Assembly (NCBI GenBank): GCA_905182995.1
Contig: CAJJDP010000022.1
Location: 195,488 to 259,487 of the forward strand
Direction: 5' to 3'
Length of the DNA: 64,000 nt
Source: Paramecium octaurelia
Lineage: Eukaryota; Ciliophora; Oligohymenophorea; Peniculida; Parameciidae
Position numbers and translations under genes: made by a program. The notes below the pieces were generated by a model. The model did no database searches. It was given only the letters and a program-made list of their open reading frames with translations, and had not been told where the DNA came from. Below, piece by piece: positions 11,526 through 25,400 of this stretch; the stretch's first letter is position 1; every line of letters begins with the position of its first letter.

Positions 11526-13862
11526 TCAAATTGTGCTTCTATAATAATCGATAATAGATTAGAGCTATTTCATTTCAATAGGTTTTTCTAAATAAAATTT
11601 CATCCCAACTTATTAACACTTAGGAAATTCTATTTCCTTTTGATAGGCTGAACAAGCCACAATGATAGGAGATTTTAAATCTTTTTCTTCACAGTATGAA
11701 AAAATATGTTTGGAAGCATTGATACCATTGATTCCAAGCATTTCTAGATCCATGAATATTAATCCGTACATATTCGAATTACAATAATTGCATTTTTCTT
11801 TTAATTTGACTTTTTCTATGGCTTTGTATCCATTAATTGAATAATCAATTTATTTAACTCCTCTAGATAAAATAATAAGGAATACATTCTTAACAACAGC
11901 ATTTGCAAAGCATCAATATTGAATTAAGTATCATCTACGATTAATATTTTAGTGCAACACTCAACAGAACTATTAATTTGTTTTTTTGGTTGGGTCACAA
12001 TGATCTAGATCTCTTTTGAGCTTTCTTCATCTTCATTTAGATTCTCTATCATTTCACTATCACTTAAAATTGATTGCTTATTATTATTGATGGATTTAAC
12101 TTTTTCTGATTCCTGACTCTAAAGTTCTTATAAATGGATTGTAAATGAAAAACTTGATCCCTTATGATAAATTGAATCAAATCTGAGACCATCCCCCAAT
12201 TGCTATGCTATTTTATTACTAATCACTAATCCTAAGCCAACTCCTTGAGCATTTAATTTCTTGCTTTCCTCAGAGTTTATCTTCCCAAAAGCCTTCATTA
12301 ACATCTCTTTATCCTACTCCTACACTCCTATTCCTGAATCAGATATGCAAATTTCAATAACTAACTCTTCCACTAGATCTACTCTCAATGAGATATATCC
12401 TTCTTAAGTGAATTTGAAAGCATTTCCTATTAGATTGATCATCACTTATTTTATTCTGTTTTAATCCTATTCGATGATATCTGGACAAACAGATTGATAC
12501 TATAAAATTAATTTTAATTGTTTTTTCTCAGCTTGGAGATTAAACATTTATAAACATTCTTGGCATAGCATTTTTAAATTAAACCTTTCCATTTTTAACT
12601 AAAATTTATTTGCTTGAATCTACGCCAAGTCCAATAGATCATTACAAAGATTTAATAGGTATCTTGAATTGTCAATTGAATTTTAAATATACAAATTATT
12701 TTATTCTTTTGCAACATGTTCCAACATTGTGATCATGCAACCCAAAGGGGCTCTAAATTCATGAGAAACAAATGAAATCATTTTAGATTTTTAATTGTAA
12801 TGACTTTGCAATTATTTGATGTACTTCTTGTAACTTAGATCTCTGCAAATAATCGTCATAACTTTCTTGACTTAAGAGTTCACGTAAACACTCACTTCAA
12901 GTATAGGAGCTTATTAGGACTATTGATATGCATAAGATTACTTAAGATTGGTGTTTAGATTGCTGAACATAAAATAGATAGCTCTCCTTATTTTACTTAA
13001 TCCAAATTTTATCAAGCACTTATTATAAAGTTATTTCTTTCAATCCTTACTAAGGAATGTATTGGCTTTTTGAATTAAAGGATAAGGATCCACTATATTA
13101 CTTTATAGAATTTTATATATCAATTCCAATACTCTTTATTGATTGTATCGATTTCTTCGCCTCAAGTTTCTCAATCTTGTAGTAGTTTTAATATGCAGTT
13201 TAAATTTAGGTTTCATCAGATATCTAAAACATCGACTTGGCAGACCTATTTACAAATGTTGGCTATTATTCATAACCCTATTCATAAAGGATCACACCTT
13301 CCCTTATTTAATTGAAGCATAGATTCTTCGTATAATTTTCTTAAAAGAGCTCATGTTAACTCATTTCTTTCCATTTATATCTTTCTGAATTTTAAAAGAT
13401 CTCTATTAATTTCGGAGATTACTATTATTTAAAGGTCTCATAATTCATTATTGTTAATATGATATAGACTGCTGCATAATGAATTGCAGTCCAGATAATT
13501 TATTGATCCAAATGATTTAACATTCTGAGTAAGGAATATGATCCAATAAATAGCAAATTTGGGAATAGGATCCAAAATTGATCTTAGTTCTTAAACATTA
13601 AGTATGCATAAAATAAAGAGTGTGCAAAGCCAAACTAAGGAATCTGAATTTCTATATGCAAAGTGTATGTCAACAATATTTGTATCATGATTATCCATTT
13701 TTTTTCTAAAGTCTAATTGTAATAGATAATAAATATAGTAAATATTACCAATGCAAGTATTGTAAGATTCTTATAAGTGAAAGAATCAACAATTTATTAT
13801 ATTAGTTGACCCAATAATAAAAAACAATTAATAATTAAGGCATGTGATATTTTAATATTCAT
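11526..13862 (-). CDS. Membrane hybrid sensor histidine kinase with C-terminal receiver domain
   Basis: About 763 residues with introns at 12920-12941 and 11863-11885. Order: several hydrophobic N-terminal segments (LALVIFTIFIIYY; IWTAIHYAAVYIILTI), a PAS-like stretch, then a histidine kinase core with H-box FVSHEFRAPL, N-box NLIGNAFKFT, G1 DSGIGV and G2 GVGLGLVIS. The C-terminal receiver has the acidic pair IVDD, the phospho-acceptor Asp in MDLEM, ACSAY and the Lys in LEKP. All catalytic residues seem present, so autophosphorylation and phosphotransfer to the internal Asp are expected. Stop is TGA 11526-11528. The start at 13862 overlaps the stop of the upstream kelch-type gene by an ATGA, so the true start may be further in. 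Confidence 0.85.
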
Positions 13863-15151
13863 TATATTAATGTCACTACAGGCATGTACTACATCGTTTT
13901 TACCCACGCCCTAATGTCATTAATGCCACCAAAAGCATAAGTTCCAGTGACCGCTCCAGTAAAAGCGTTATTAAACTCATTTTTACCTAGATACTCAATC
14001 TCAAGTGTATTCTGATCCTTGATAGCAAAATAGTCAAAACTAACTTCGTCCTAATTTCCACCCAATACAACAATAAGATCCTTCTTTTGAGCTGAATCTA
14101 TTAAAATAATAACAATAATTCTACCAGCTACTTCCACTTGCTTCAAAACAAAAATTTGAGAGCCTGCCCTCGGAACACTCAATTTTGTTTTTGATTTGAT
14201 ATTTTCAATTGACTTTTTCTCAATGTCCATAATCGCAATCTTATCAGTAACTTTCTCCCCATTCGACCCTCCAAAAACTAAAATGTGCTTATCCGAAATA
14301 GGCAAACAAGATGAACCCAAATGATTTGTTACGTTGATACCTTATCTATATTTGAAATCCTTCCATTTCTTAGTGGCTAGATCAAAGCATTCCACCTTAT
14401 TGCTATGGAGTATTTTCTATTAACAATACTATAATAATATATACAATTTCCTCATTCTCAATAGTCAATCCACCATAAACATAGACTTTATTATTTAAAA
14501 CAAAGCCTGAGAATCCAGCTCTAGCTTGAACCATGCTGTCCACTACTTCCCATGATTACTCTCCATTCTGATTCACAGGGCCCTTCTCATCATATATTTC
14601 ACATTAGTTTAAGATACCCCAACCGTCTTAATTTATGAGTTGTCCCCCAACTACCAGATATAAATATTAATTAGTCGTTCCTGGTTTTAATAATTCGAAA
14701 ATTTTGTGATTGTGCCTTGCAAAATTCATTTGTGGTATTACAGACACTTTCTCTCCCTCAATTTCATTGCCATCTTCATCCTCTCTTGTTAACCCCTATC
14801 TCCATAATTCATATTTGATTCTGTGTCCTTCCATGTGATCATGAAGCTAAATTCTAAAGCAAAAGGCAGAGCTAATAATTTGATTATTTTCTTGATATGC
14901 ACCACCAGTAATGAGAAATTCTGCTCCATTCTACTTTTTGATATAGGATGAAAAGTAGGGAACGCATGGAGGCTGATCTTTGCTTATGAAAGCCCATCCA
15001 GCTAAAGAATATAATACGTTTTACGTTTTGCATCTCCTGTGGCGAAATTATACCCAATTGATGGATAGAATTGCTCTTCTTGCTTCTCCTAATCTACAAA
15101 TGGTGGATGAATCACAGTAGTGAATGTAAAATGATTTTATTCCTGCTTCAT
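13859..15151 (-). CDS. Kelch-repeat-like protein
   Basis: 413 residues with introns at 15002-15024 and 14417-14444. Kelch-type blades are visible as hydrophobic strands followed by GG and spaced aromatic residues: EFLITGGAYQENNQI, YLYLVVGGQLINQDGWG, KVYVYGGLTIENEE, HILVFGGSNGEKVTD, DLIVVLGGNQDEVS and YAFGGINDIRAW. Such beta-propellers usually bind partner proteins. The start ATG 15149-15151 follows an in-frame TGA, so it is the first possible. Its stop overlaps the start of the histidine kinase gene on the same strand. No catalytic domain is attached. Confidence 0.8.
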
Positions 15152-15351
15152 TTCTAATTAATTTATATCAATTGCAAATCATCAAATGTCATACTAAATA
15201 CATTTGAAAGAGAATTATTTCCTTTTAATATATGAGTAAATTAACTATATTTTTAAAAATACAGACCTAGAACTTGATTCTTTGTATCTTGTTTTGGAGC
15301 TATGAAAATCGTATCTAAATATCACACTTATAATATTATATATTAAATCTT

Positions 15352-15549
15352 TCATCCAGACATAAAAAGAATAAATTATGTTAAATAATATTTTGCTGCA
15401 AACTAGAGAAAAAGAAGAGAATCAATCCCACGGAAATTAGGAGTCCGCCATCTCCCAGAATTCGACCACAATAGAGACTGCTAATTTATAATAGAATCCG
15501 ACTCTTAATTTAATTAATTAAGAGAATGGCCCTCGTCACACTTTCTCAT
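15352..15549 (-). CDS. Candidate small protein, 65 residues
   Basis: A frame from ATG 15547-15549 to TGA 15352-15354, starting MRKCDEGHSLNQLNQ and including SGRWRTPNFRGIDSLLFL. The stretch 15420-15480 is clearly more GC-rich than its surroundings, which is why I list it. It uses CGG and CGT codons, which are rare in its neighbours, and an overlapping frame reads GDGGLLISVGLILFFF, so the coding frame is not certain. An RNA gene was considered but no tRNA fold could be drawn. Confidence 0.3.
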
Positions 15550-15680
15550 AGTTAGATTAAATTTATTAACCCTTGTTACAACATAATTAATAATTGTCTA
15601 GTCTGAATGATTTGCAAAAACAGAGATTTCTTATTTAAATAACAGGAGTTTGGATATTTTAGGAAGCTATATAAATAATT

Positions 15681-16366
15681 ATGTCAGTCATAACTATCCT
15701 AGATTTTAACTACGATAACTTGTTTTATAATTTTGACTAGGAAAAATATCGAGCACCCTTATACTTATTCTTTCTGATCTCTGCCTCGTAATTATTGTTA
15801 ATCAGATTCTATAAACCATTTAGATGTGTATATATTTAAATATAATTAGCAAGAAACACTATGCTTTTTTCATATTCTTGATCTTCACAATTTCCTATGC
15901 TTTATGGATTAGTGGCCTCATAGCTGCAGACCATTCGGATATTTGGAATATAGAAAACTCTGTTTAAATAGGATTCGCCATTTTCATTGGTATTATATGC
16001 AATTTTCTGACTCTGATTACTCTGCAATTTCATTTTTCTCTGACCAATAAATAGATAACATTTTTTAGTAAAATAATTTAATATTCCCAGGAACAATTAA
16101 GTATGTTGTCATTCCACCCTTTGTTTATGCCTTCATATTTTAAATATTCAACCCTTTTGATTATACTGCAGTACTCATTTTATGGATGTCTACAGAATTA
16201 TGGGCCTTAACCTTTGGAGGCTTGTTTCTCTACAGTACATTACAAATAATTAATGGTAAAGTAAATAAGTATCATTTAATTTTAGTTTAAACTAAATTAA
16301 GATTAAACCATCTCTGCAGCACTTTTGGCATTTATTAATATGTTTTTTCCATTTGGACATTTTTGA
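15681..16366 (+). CDS. Multi-pass membrane protein, function unknown
   Basis: 203 residues with introns at 15828-15853, 16068-16090 and 16261-16285; the spliced length is a whole number of codons. About six hydrophobic segments are visible, for example LYLFFLISASQLLLI, AFFIFLIFTISYALWIS, AIFIGIICNFLTLI, VVIPPFVYAFIFQIF and ALLAFINMFFPFG. There is no signal peptide beyond the first segment and no recognised motif. The first intron would end AAG rather than TAG. It is convergent with the giant minus-strand gene, with about 70 bp between stops. Confidence 0.7.
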
Positions 16367-16437
16367 TTAAATAACATATGTATCGTATCATTATCTAAAG
16401 AGAAATAAAATAATATTATTATTAAATATATAAATTT

Positions 16438-19400
16438 TCAAATTAATCTTGTTTTTTGGCTTTTCTCATTGTCTACTGAAGCATAAGTAACTCTTTACTC
16501 TGAAACTAGATTAGTAAACAAAGGAGGTTGAGCCTGCTTTTTATTTGTTTAAGCTTTCAACTTCATAAACAATTGTCTTATTCTGTCCCTTCTCTCAGTA
16601 CTCAACTCTAGATATTTAGATTTTAGAATGTATTCAATTTTGATATGTTTCTTGATTATTATCCTTATGATGTCTAAAAACGCTTCATATTTTGATATGT
16701 GCACAGAGATAAATTTCATCGCACATTCATAGAATAAATACAACAATGATATTAATATTAAAACCTGGATGATTTTATTTAATACTGTTGAATTATCATA
16801 GATAGAAAATTACACTAGACATAATAGTAATGAGATTATGCATAAAATTAGACATTCCTTCTCAAATTTATTTAACTTTCCCACATTAAAAGGTTTACTA
16901 ATGTTAAACATAAGGTAGTAAGTAAAAAGTAATCCAACTAATAATATCCCTTTGGTTATAATAAAGTCTTATAACAATACAATAATCAAAGTCAGTAATA
17001 GTCTTTGACTTACCCTTATTAACTCCCAAAAATAAAATTTTCTTGAATACTCATTAAATAGATAACCAAACTTTTATTTAATGGAATAATTATTAAAATT
17101 CTTCTTATTTTGATTGAGAGTTACAAATAAAATTAAAGGAAGTATGAAACCAGCAAATATCAATAGAGGTAATATAAGAATGTAAACTGCCTTCTAATGG
17201 ACAGATGTCCAATATTAGTACGATACATTTGCACTAATCCATTACTGATCCCCAAATGTCTTTGGGGTTAATAAGGAGGATAGCCTAAAATATGCGTGAA
17301 ATTGTTTACACTTTGATTAAATTCAAAAAGCCAGATAAATATAAATAAAAGAAGGAGGAATATAATGTTTCTTGAGTGAAGGTACTCAGTTGCAATTTTT
17401 GTAGTATAAATGAAAGTGAAACAAATATTATATATTGAATTAATTGGATAATAACAATAAAGGAGAGATTTAAATAAATGTAATCGATATTCAGATTTGA
17501 AAGATAGCAATCAAAATTATTGGTAGTAGAATAAGTTGAGTTTCCAATAAATTTAAAAACATCTTCAATATTAGAAATAAAATTCAATTAAAATGTATAT
17601 ACTACCAACACAATCTAAAAGTAATTACTAATCAATTTAATTACAGTACTGGATTGATCTAAAATTAAAAGATTAATACCTTAAGATAATCGCACAATTA
17701 TATCATACATTTTAGTTTATGCTTTGCAATATAAGAATTTTTAATTTTATAATTAGGTACTTTTGACAGTTAAAGCAATCTAAATTAACACCCAAGCAAA
17801 GACAAAGCAGAATTCTAATAGTACTAAACCCTAATTGCCACAAAGCAAGCAAGTAAATTCTCTTATTTTTGAATACTTTCCAAACCCTCTGATATTGTAT
17901 ACATCACATTCTTAGCAAAGTGCTCCTATCGTGCCTTCTAAGCAAGTCTCATCTCCAAAATTCCACCCTCCAAGACAATTTTTTGGTTGATTGGAACATT
18001 GTTCTAATGTTGAAGACTGTAAAGTGTATCTCCAAACTCCTGGGTATAAGTCTAGCAGATTTTCAGTGTGATTTCGTATATAATAAGGATTAGATTTTTC
18101 ACAATATCCAATGAGAGGATCAATACTATAATAGCCTTTTGATGAATTACAAGCTAGACATTAATCTTCTTAGAAATATTCGCCCATCTAACATTTAATT
18201 GTTTAAACATAAAACGTAAATTTATAATCTACATTTTCAATAACATCACAATTAATTCCTACTTATAAGTAATTATTCGTATAAGGATTTAGAATAAAAA
18301 TAATCTCCTCAAGATTAAGGTAGTTTTATTCACTATTAAATTTTATCTCAGCAAACGAAAAATTATTTTTTATAACTTTGAAGTTTTCATCTAACAAATC
18401 TTATTGAATATCACATAAAACCGCTAAATCTGTTAATGTCTAATCTTCTTAATATGAATTTTGAACTTTGAATTTTAAGTTTATTGAAGTATTACTAAAT
18501 TTTAGAGTCTGCATATTGAATTCCCTATAAGATTATAATGATTAGCCACTAGGCAGACTAAGTAAAGCATTTCCGCCTTTAGTAGTCTAATCGTATAAAA
18601 ACGATTTATAAAATAATTAGTTAATCTTGCGATTTGTATCCATTTTTAATTAAAAGTATTCTTGTCCATAGGTGTTTGTCATATAAGTGGCTTTATTATT
18701 AAAAAACAAAGTCTTTGCTAAAGAGTGGGTAAGATCCTTCTTTAAAATCTTTTCATTAAATATTCCTCCTCCTTGATATGCCTGATTTTCAGATATCACT
18801 GATTATACGATATAAAAAGGAGAGTTCTAAATGTAAATAGCTCCACCTTTTTGTAGTGCAGTATTATGAATAAATAAGGATTACTGTATTTGATAGTTGA
18901 GATTCGAGATTGAAATCTACCCATTCTAAGAATTTGAATTGTTATAATAAATTTGCTTTTTTAAAAGAACTAATTCCTATCCTCCAAATTGTTTTGAACT
19001 AATATTGAGTTTATTGTTTGAAATACAACTATTATTAAGAAAAACAAATTATTCCAACCTAGATTTGAAATACTTCTCATAATGAATATTGAATAGACCC
19101 AATTTAAATGACATCTCAGTAAATTAATTAATAATTGCATCTTGAATCTAGAATTTCTAATATTCATCTAAGAAATTAATTGATATTAATGAATCTGGAG
19201 TTAAGCTTGAAAGAAGTATTTAGGTCATTAGGCAGTTCTTTTGCTTAATTTAAAATGAATTATATAAGTAAATATCTATGAAAAGCATCTCCTCTTTAAA
19301 AACTTAGATACAAGGGTCTTTATAAAATGAAGGTACTTTAAATTGGGTCTATCTTAATCTTAAATGAGCAATATTTAAAAGTTTCAAAATGTTATCTACA

Positions 19401-22400
19401 TATATTTTTGGATATAATACTTTAGTAAGATTCATATAAAATCAATGAGCTTGTCAGTAGTTCTCCTACTTCTACATGTAATTTGAAGAGTTTTAAATTT
19501 TGTATTTTGGTTAAAGAGAAAACTGGTTAGTTAATAATATCAAAATACATATAGACATTATTAATTGTTAGATTGCTAAATAAAAATATATTTAATACCA
19601 GTAATCCAAATAAAAATATCCATTATCATTATTAATGTAGGAGATTTCATTCTCATTTAATTCTTGGAATTCATTTGTATTATCATAAAATCCATCAAAA
19701 GACACATTAACTAAAATATTACTTAAATACACAAAGTTATATTGAGTTTATAAAGAAAATTCAATACCAAAAAAACCCTTGAACAATGATAAAACATTTA
19801 AGGCGATTATATTCCTAAGTTCTATTCGATTGTAGGTGTTCGAAGGGATTAAATACAAAAATCCACCATCATAAAGACTGTAGGATGTGGTGACTTAAAT
19901 ATTTATAAAGTTAAGAATTAAATTTGAATCCTTCGCTGTAACATAAAATGACCCTCCCTTACTCTCCTTTCCACCTATAGCCATACTATCTGATATAGAT
20001 GCATTTGTTATGTTGAATTCACTATCCAAAACTAATTCTATTTTACAAAATCCTCCTTATATAGCTTTTGAATACTTTGAGGAAATGTTAATAAGAGTGA
20101 GGTATTGAGATTATATATTAAAAATGCTACCTTCTGATTCAATAGGAAACAATTACTCTAATACTTTTATAGAGGAATTTGAATAAATCATATTTATGTA
20201 TTAATATAACCAAACAGCATGTATGTTAGCAAATTAACTTGCAAAATTGGAAATTAAGATTTTTTTTGACTCTAAATAAATAAGGGCAGTAGATGTATTA
20301 GTAATGATGTTATTAGAGAATAAAAAATTTGAAAGCTATATCTCACTCTAAAATGATAGAAAAGTTATGAGTGATAATTACTCAGATGCTTTGATAATTT
20401 TTTCATAGTTGTTTCCAAAAATAAATGCAAAATAAAAATTATAAAGCAGTGCTTTGGAAGCCTTGCTCAACTAAACCTAAATTAAAGATGTTTCATAGAT
20501 TCCTAATTCTTAAGACAGTATAATATTCTATAGATTAAAATCAGTCATTGATATTTCCATAACATTTGAATCATCCTAAAGTTTAATCAAATTAGAATTT
20601 TATATTTTCAGATTACTGATATTAAATTTATGTAATTCAATAACAGAGGAATTGTGAATGTAAATTAAATTCTACAAGGATGGATCAAGGTCAATATCCA
20701 ATTACTTTTCATGACTAATTCTGGAAGTTAATTCCTACCCAAAGATTACAACATTCTTAACTTTGATGTACTTTGAGTTGACAATATTTATATGAAAACT
20801 GGATTGTGCAATTTATGAACAAAAGTAATCTTAAATTAATACAAACTCACCTTAAATAATAAATAGAAAGTAATTTTAATTCAAATCACTAATCTAATTC
20901 AAATCAGTAATTCTTACATTTGATATTTGCACATCTTAATAGTAATCATGCTCAATAGCAATTATACTACTATCAGATATTATTTCATTAAGTGATATTT
21001 GTGAAATCTAAAAAGTTAAGGAATATGATTTCAATCTGGCATTAATTTAAGTTGAAGTCAAACTAGAGTTAATAAATTATGTTTATGAGATTTTGATGTT
21101 TTCAAAATAAGCAGGGCTCTGTATCAGAAAAACTTTTGTTTTGATAAAATTTGTGTCAAAAATTGTTATATCCGTAGTAATCTAATCATTAGTTAGATAA
21201 TTTTCAATGAATTAAAAATTTTGAATGAAGCAGCTTAGTATTGAAATTTTAGAAAATCTAATGTATTAGAATATTAATTTATTTTATTCTCCAACAATTT
21301 AAATCATATCAGAGAATTTCATTGTACAGTTTGTAATGGTTACATTGTTAAATTCAATATAGTTAATTTCAAAAATTGGATTTACAAGTTCTACTTATAT
21401 TATGCTTGCGTTATAGAAGTAACAATTTTTAAATATTACATTTTCAAAATTTACACTTATTCCTTTTTGTGTTTTATTCTGCTTAAGTAAAAATAATGGG
21501 AAATGAGNTATAACCAAACAGCATGTATGTTAGCAAATTAACTTGCAAAATTGGAAATTAAGATTTTTTTTGACTCTAAATAAATAAGGGCAGTAGATGT
21601 ATTAGTAATGATGTTATTAGAGAATAAAAAATTTGAAAGCTATATCTCACTCTAAAATGATAGAAAAGTTATGAGTGATAATTACTCAGATGCTTTGATA
21701 ATTTTTTCATAGTTGTTTCCAAAAATAAATGCAAAATAAAAATTATAAAGCAGTGCTTTGGAAGCCTTGCTCAACTAAACCTAAATTAAAGATGTTTCAT
21801 AGATTCCTAATTCTTAAGACAGTATAATATTCTATAGATTAAAATCAGTCATTGATATTTCCATAACATTTGAATCATCCTAAAGTTTAATCAAATTAGA
21901 ATTTTATATTTTCAGATTACTGATATTAAATTTATGTAATTCAATAACAGAGGAATTGTGAATGTAAATTAAATTCTACAAGGATGGATCAAGGTCAATA
22001 TCCAATTACTTTTCATGACTAATTCTGGAAGTTAATTCCTACCCAAAGATTACAACATTCTTAACTTTGATGTACTTTGAGTTGACAATATTTATATGAA
22101 AACTGGATTGTGCAATTTATGAACAAAAGTAATCTTAAATTAATACAAACTCACCTTAAATAATAAATAGAAAGTAATTTTAATTCAAATCACTAATCTA
22201 ATTCAAATCAGTAATTCTTACATTTGATATTTGCACATCTTAATAGTAATCATGCTCAATAGCAATTATACTACTATCAGATATTATTTCATTAAGTGAT
22301 ATTTGTGAAATCTAAAAAGTTAAGGAATATGATTTCAATCTGGCATTAATTTAAGTTGAAGTCAAACTAGAGTTAATAAATTATGTTTATGAGATTTTGA

Positions 22401-25400
22401 TGTTTTCAAAATAAGCAGGGCTCTGTATCAGAAAAACTTTTGTTTTGATAAAATTTGTGTCAAAAATTGTTATATCCGTAGTAATCTAATCATTAGTTAG
22501 ATAATTTTCAATGAATTAAAAATTTTGAATGAAGCAGCTTAGTATTGAAATTTTAGAAAATCTAATGTATTAGAATATTAATTTATTTTATTCTCCAACA
22601 ATTTAAATCATATCAGAGAATTTCATTGTACAGTTTGTAATGGTTACATTGTTAAATTCAATATAGTTAATTTCAAAAATTGGATTTACAAGTTCTACTT
22701 ATATTATGCTTGCGTTATAGAAGTAACAATTTTTAAATATTACATTTTCAAAATTTACACTTATTCCTTTTTGTGTTTTATTCTGCTTAAGTAAAAATAA
22801 TGGGAAATGAGATATTTAAATGGAATCTAATGTCACAGAATTAAATTCAAGATAAACGATTTCATTCCAAATGAATAGTTATTTCACGATATTCTCTTCT
22901 AACTTTTAGGTCATGGTGATATTTTTAATTATTAGTTTAGTTCCATAAATTGAATTAACTAATATAATATTTTCACAAAATTTCTCATTTATTGAAATTA
23001 AAAAATCTGAGATTAATATTTCATCAAAGTAATATACATCTAATTTGTAAGGACAAATCATATCTTCTTCCAATTTTGAGTTAATTATCAATTAACTAAT
23101 ATATGATTGGCTGTAAAGGCGATTTTTTATTGGTATCTCGATAATATAATTCGTAAAGTATTCTATATATATATCAAGATTTATAGTCACTTTTGAGAAA
23201 ATAAGGTCGCTTTCTATTGTCACAAGTGTTAAATAGTTCATCAAATTGTAAATAACATGCTGATCTTGTTTCAAATAGTTCTATAGTTTTGGTGTTGGCC
23301 TACCAGTGATTTAATCAATAGAGAATTATTCAAAATTAGTCCTTAAACAATATATTTCAATTGATGATGATTATTTTGGTTAACAATATGAGCATTAGTA
23401 GGGACATAAGTAACAGTAGCCATCATAAAGGGTGATTGTATTTGAATTCTCATATGAGTTGCACTATTAGCATTAATTTATATAAAATTGCTTACAATAA
23501 GGGATGTTGATTTCAATAGAACAAGATTTAGAGTACCCAAGACTACCTTAGCAAAGACCATATATGTCTTAATATACAAAGTTATTGAAGGTCAATTCCA
23601 ACCTTTTTGATATGGCTTAAACAAATGGTTAAATTTTAGTTATGTAGGAATTATTAGTAATAATATAATCAGGAAAGCATTCAGTAAATTATTCATCACA
23701 TTTGTTACATTGACCAAATTTATTAATATAGTATCCCTTTTCGCATTAAGTGCAAAACAATTTTTTTCTATTAGATTAAACACATTTAATACATTTTTAA
23801 ATGTAATCTGTGCAATCAGATATTTCATAACCTTAAATGAAATCTTTTGTTAATGTTGTTAAACAAATTTTATCTCCTTAATCATTTAAAAAATAATCTG
23901 TACACTAATCCTAAGTAGTTTGTTTTAATTCGCATTACATAGATTAAAAATTAAAGATATAGTTTTCCTCACATAATGCACATCCTATTAAGTATTCCTC
24001 ATTAAGGATTTCTGAAGGAGATGAAATTTGATTGCCAAAGTATGCTTTACTAACCAAAGTAGATATTACTATTTCATCTGAATTGAGATATTAGAAGCAG
24101 TACTTACAATTAGGTATTGTACATTCTTAACAGCTTTCCCTATTTAATAATAAGATATCGTTCTTATTTACACATTAAACACACAATTTTACATCTGTAT
24201 CACATTTTAAACATTTAGAGCCACAATTGTTTTGCACTGCAAGTCCACTCCCTTTTCTAGGCAAACAAACTAGATTTATTTCATCATACTCGTATAAACA
24301 ATAAACATAGGTTTCTGACCCTAAATGATTTACATTAAGCTTATGACAATTATCATGATATATTTCAGGTTTGCAAAAAGCAAAACAGTTATGACAAGCT
24401 TGTAATTCTCCATCACTATAAGTATATAAATAATTTTGGAATAAATCAAGTATATCAAAATTTGATTCTATTGGAATGTTTAACCATTCCTTATTAATTA
24501 TATCATATTAAATGCAAGTGCTATTATATATCCAAGTTTTCCAATTCAATAAGCATTCAATACATATAATATACCCATTTTACAATTATGATGGACTAAA
24601 ATAAAGAAAATAAATACCATCTAATGCATTCTCCGTCATACAAAAAATATCCAAATGCGCAAATCACTTATGGGTCTATTTTATCGTAACCTTAGATTTT
24701 AGAGGTCTACTCGTATTTGACTTAAACTTAGGGATCTTAGAGCAAATCATAGCATATAGTTTTGTTTTATTCCAAAGTCCAAGGCCTACATTGACAAGTG
24801 GATGCATCTTCATCGTATATTCTATTTGAATCATCCTCACATGATAAGCAATTGTTGTAAAAAGGGCCGTTGCACGTAAAACATGAAAAATGACAAGGTT
24901 TGAAAATACTAAAATCTTACATGCAAGTATTGAAAATGAAAGATGCGATCTAACCTTTTATTTCTAAGTTTAAATCTGATATTGCATTTATAGTTATTTA
25001 ACTCACAGTTTATGAAAACTATCTAACTTCTGGTATTTCAATAATTACGTTCTTATTTAATTCTGGAAAATAAATTTATAAATTAAGCGTTTCTTTCTAA
25101 TATTATGTTCTAATAAAATGCCAACTTTAGATAAATTTTGGGTCAACATTAGTTATTTCTGCTTATTAAATTAATGATTATATGTAATCGACATTATAAT
25201 AGTTATATGGAAATTTATAAGAATAATATTTACAATAGATCAAAAGATCTGAGTCGCTTTAAAAGTGATAATATATCTGCATAGTTTTCTTTCCTAAAGA
25301 GAGCTATTCATCAATTTCATTTTATGTATCGATAACTAAAACTTAAATCAAGTTTTCAGGAATTATTTATGTTTATAATTTATTCCAAAATTATATTTAA

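Noticed and set aside
15420-15530. tRNA-like GC-rich stretch with a GGTCGAATTC segment
   Set aside because: No acceptor stem, anticodon stem and T-arm could be arranged together; a small coding frame covers the same bases.
20205-22811. A genuine tandem duplication inside the beta-helix region
   Set aside because: The copies look identical, the period breaks the frame, and a lone N sits exactly at the junction, so an assembly overlap explains it better.
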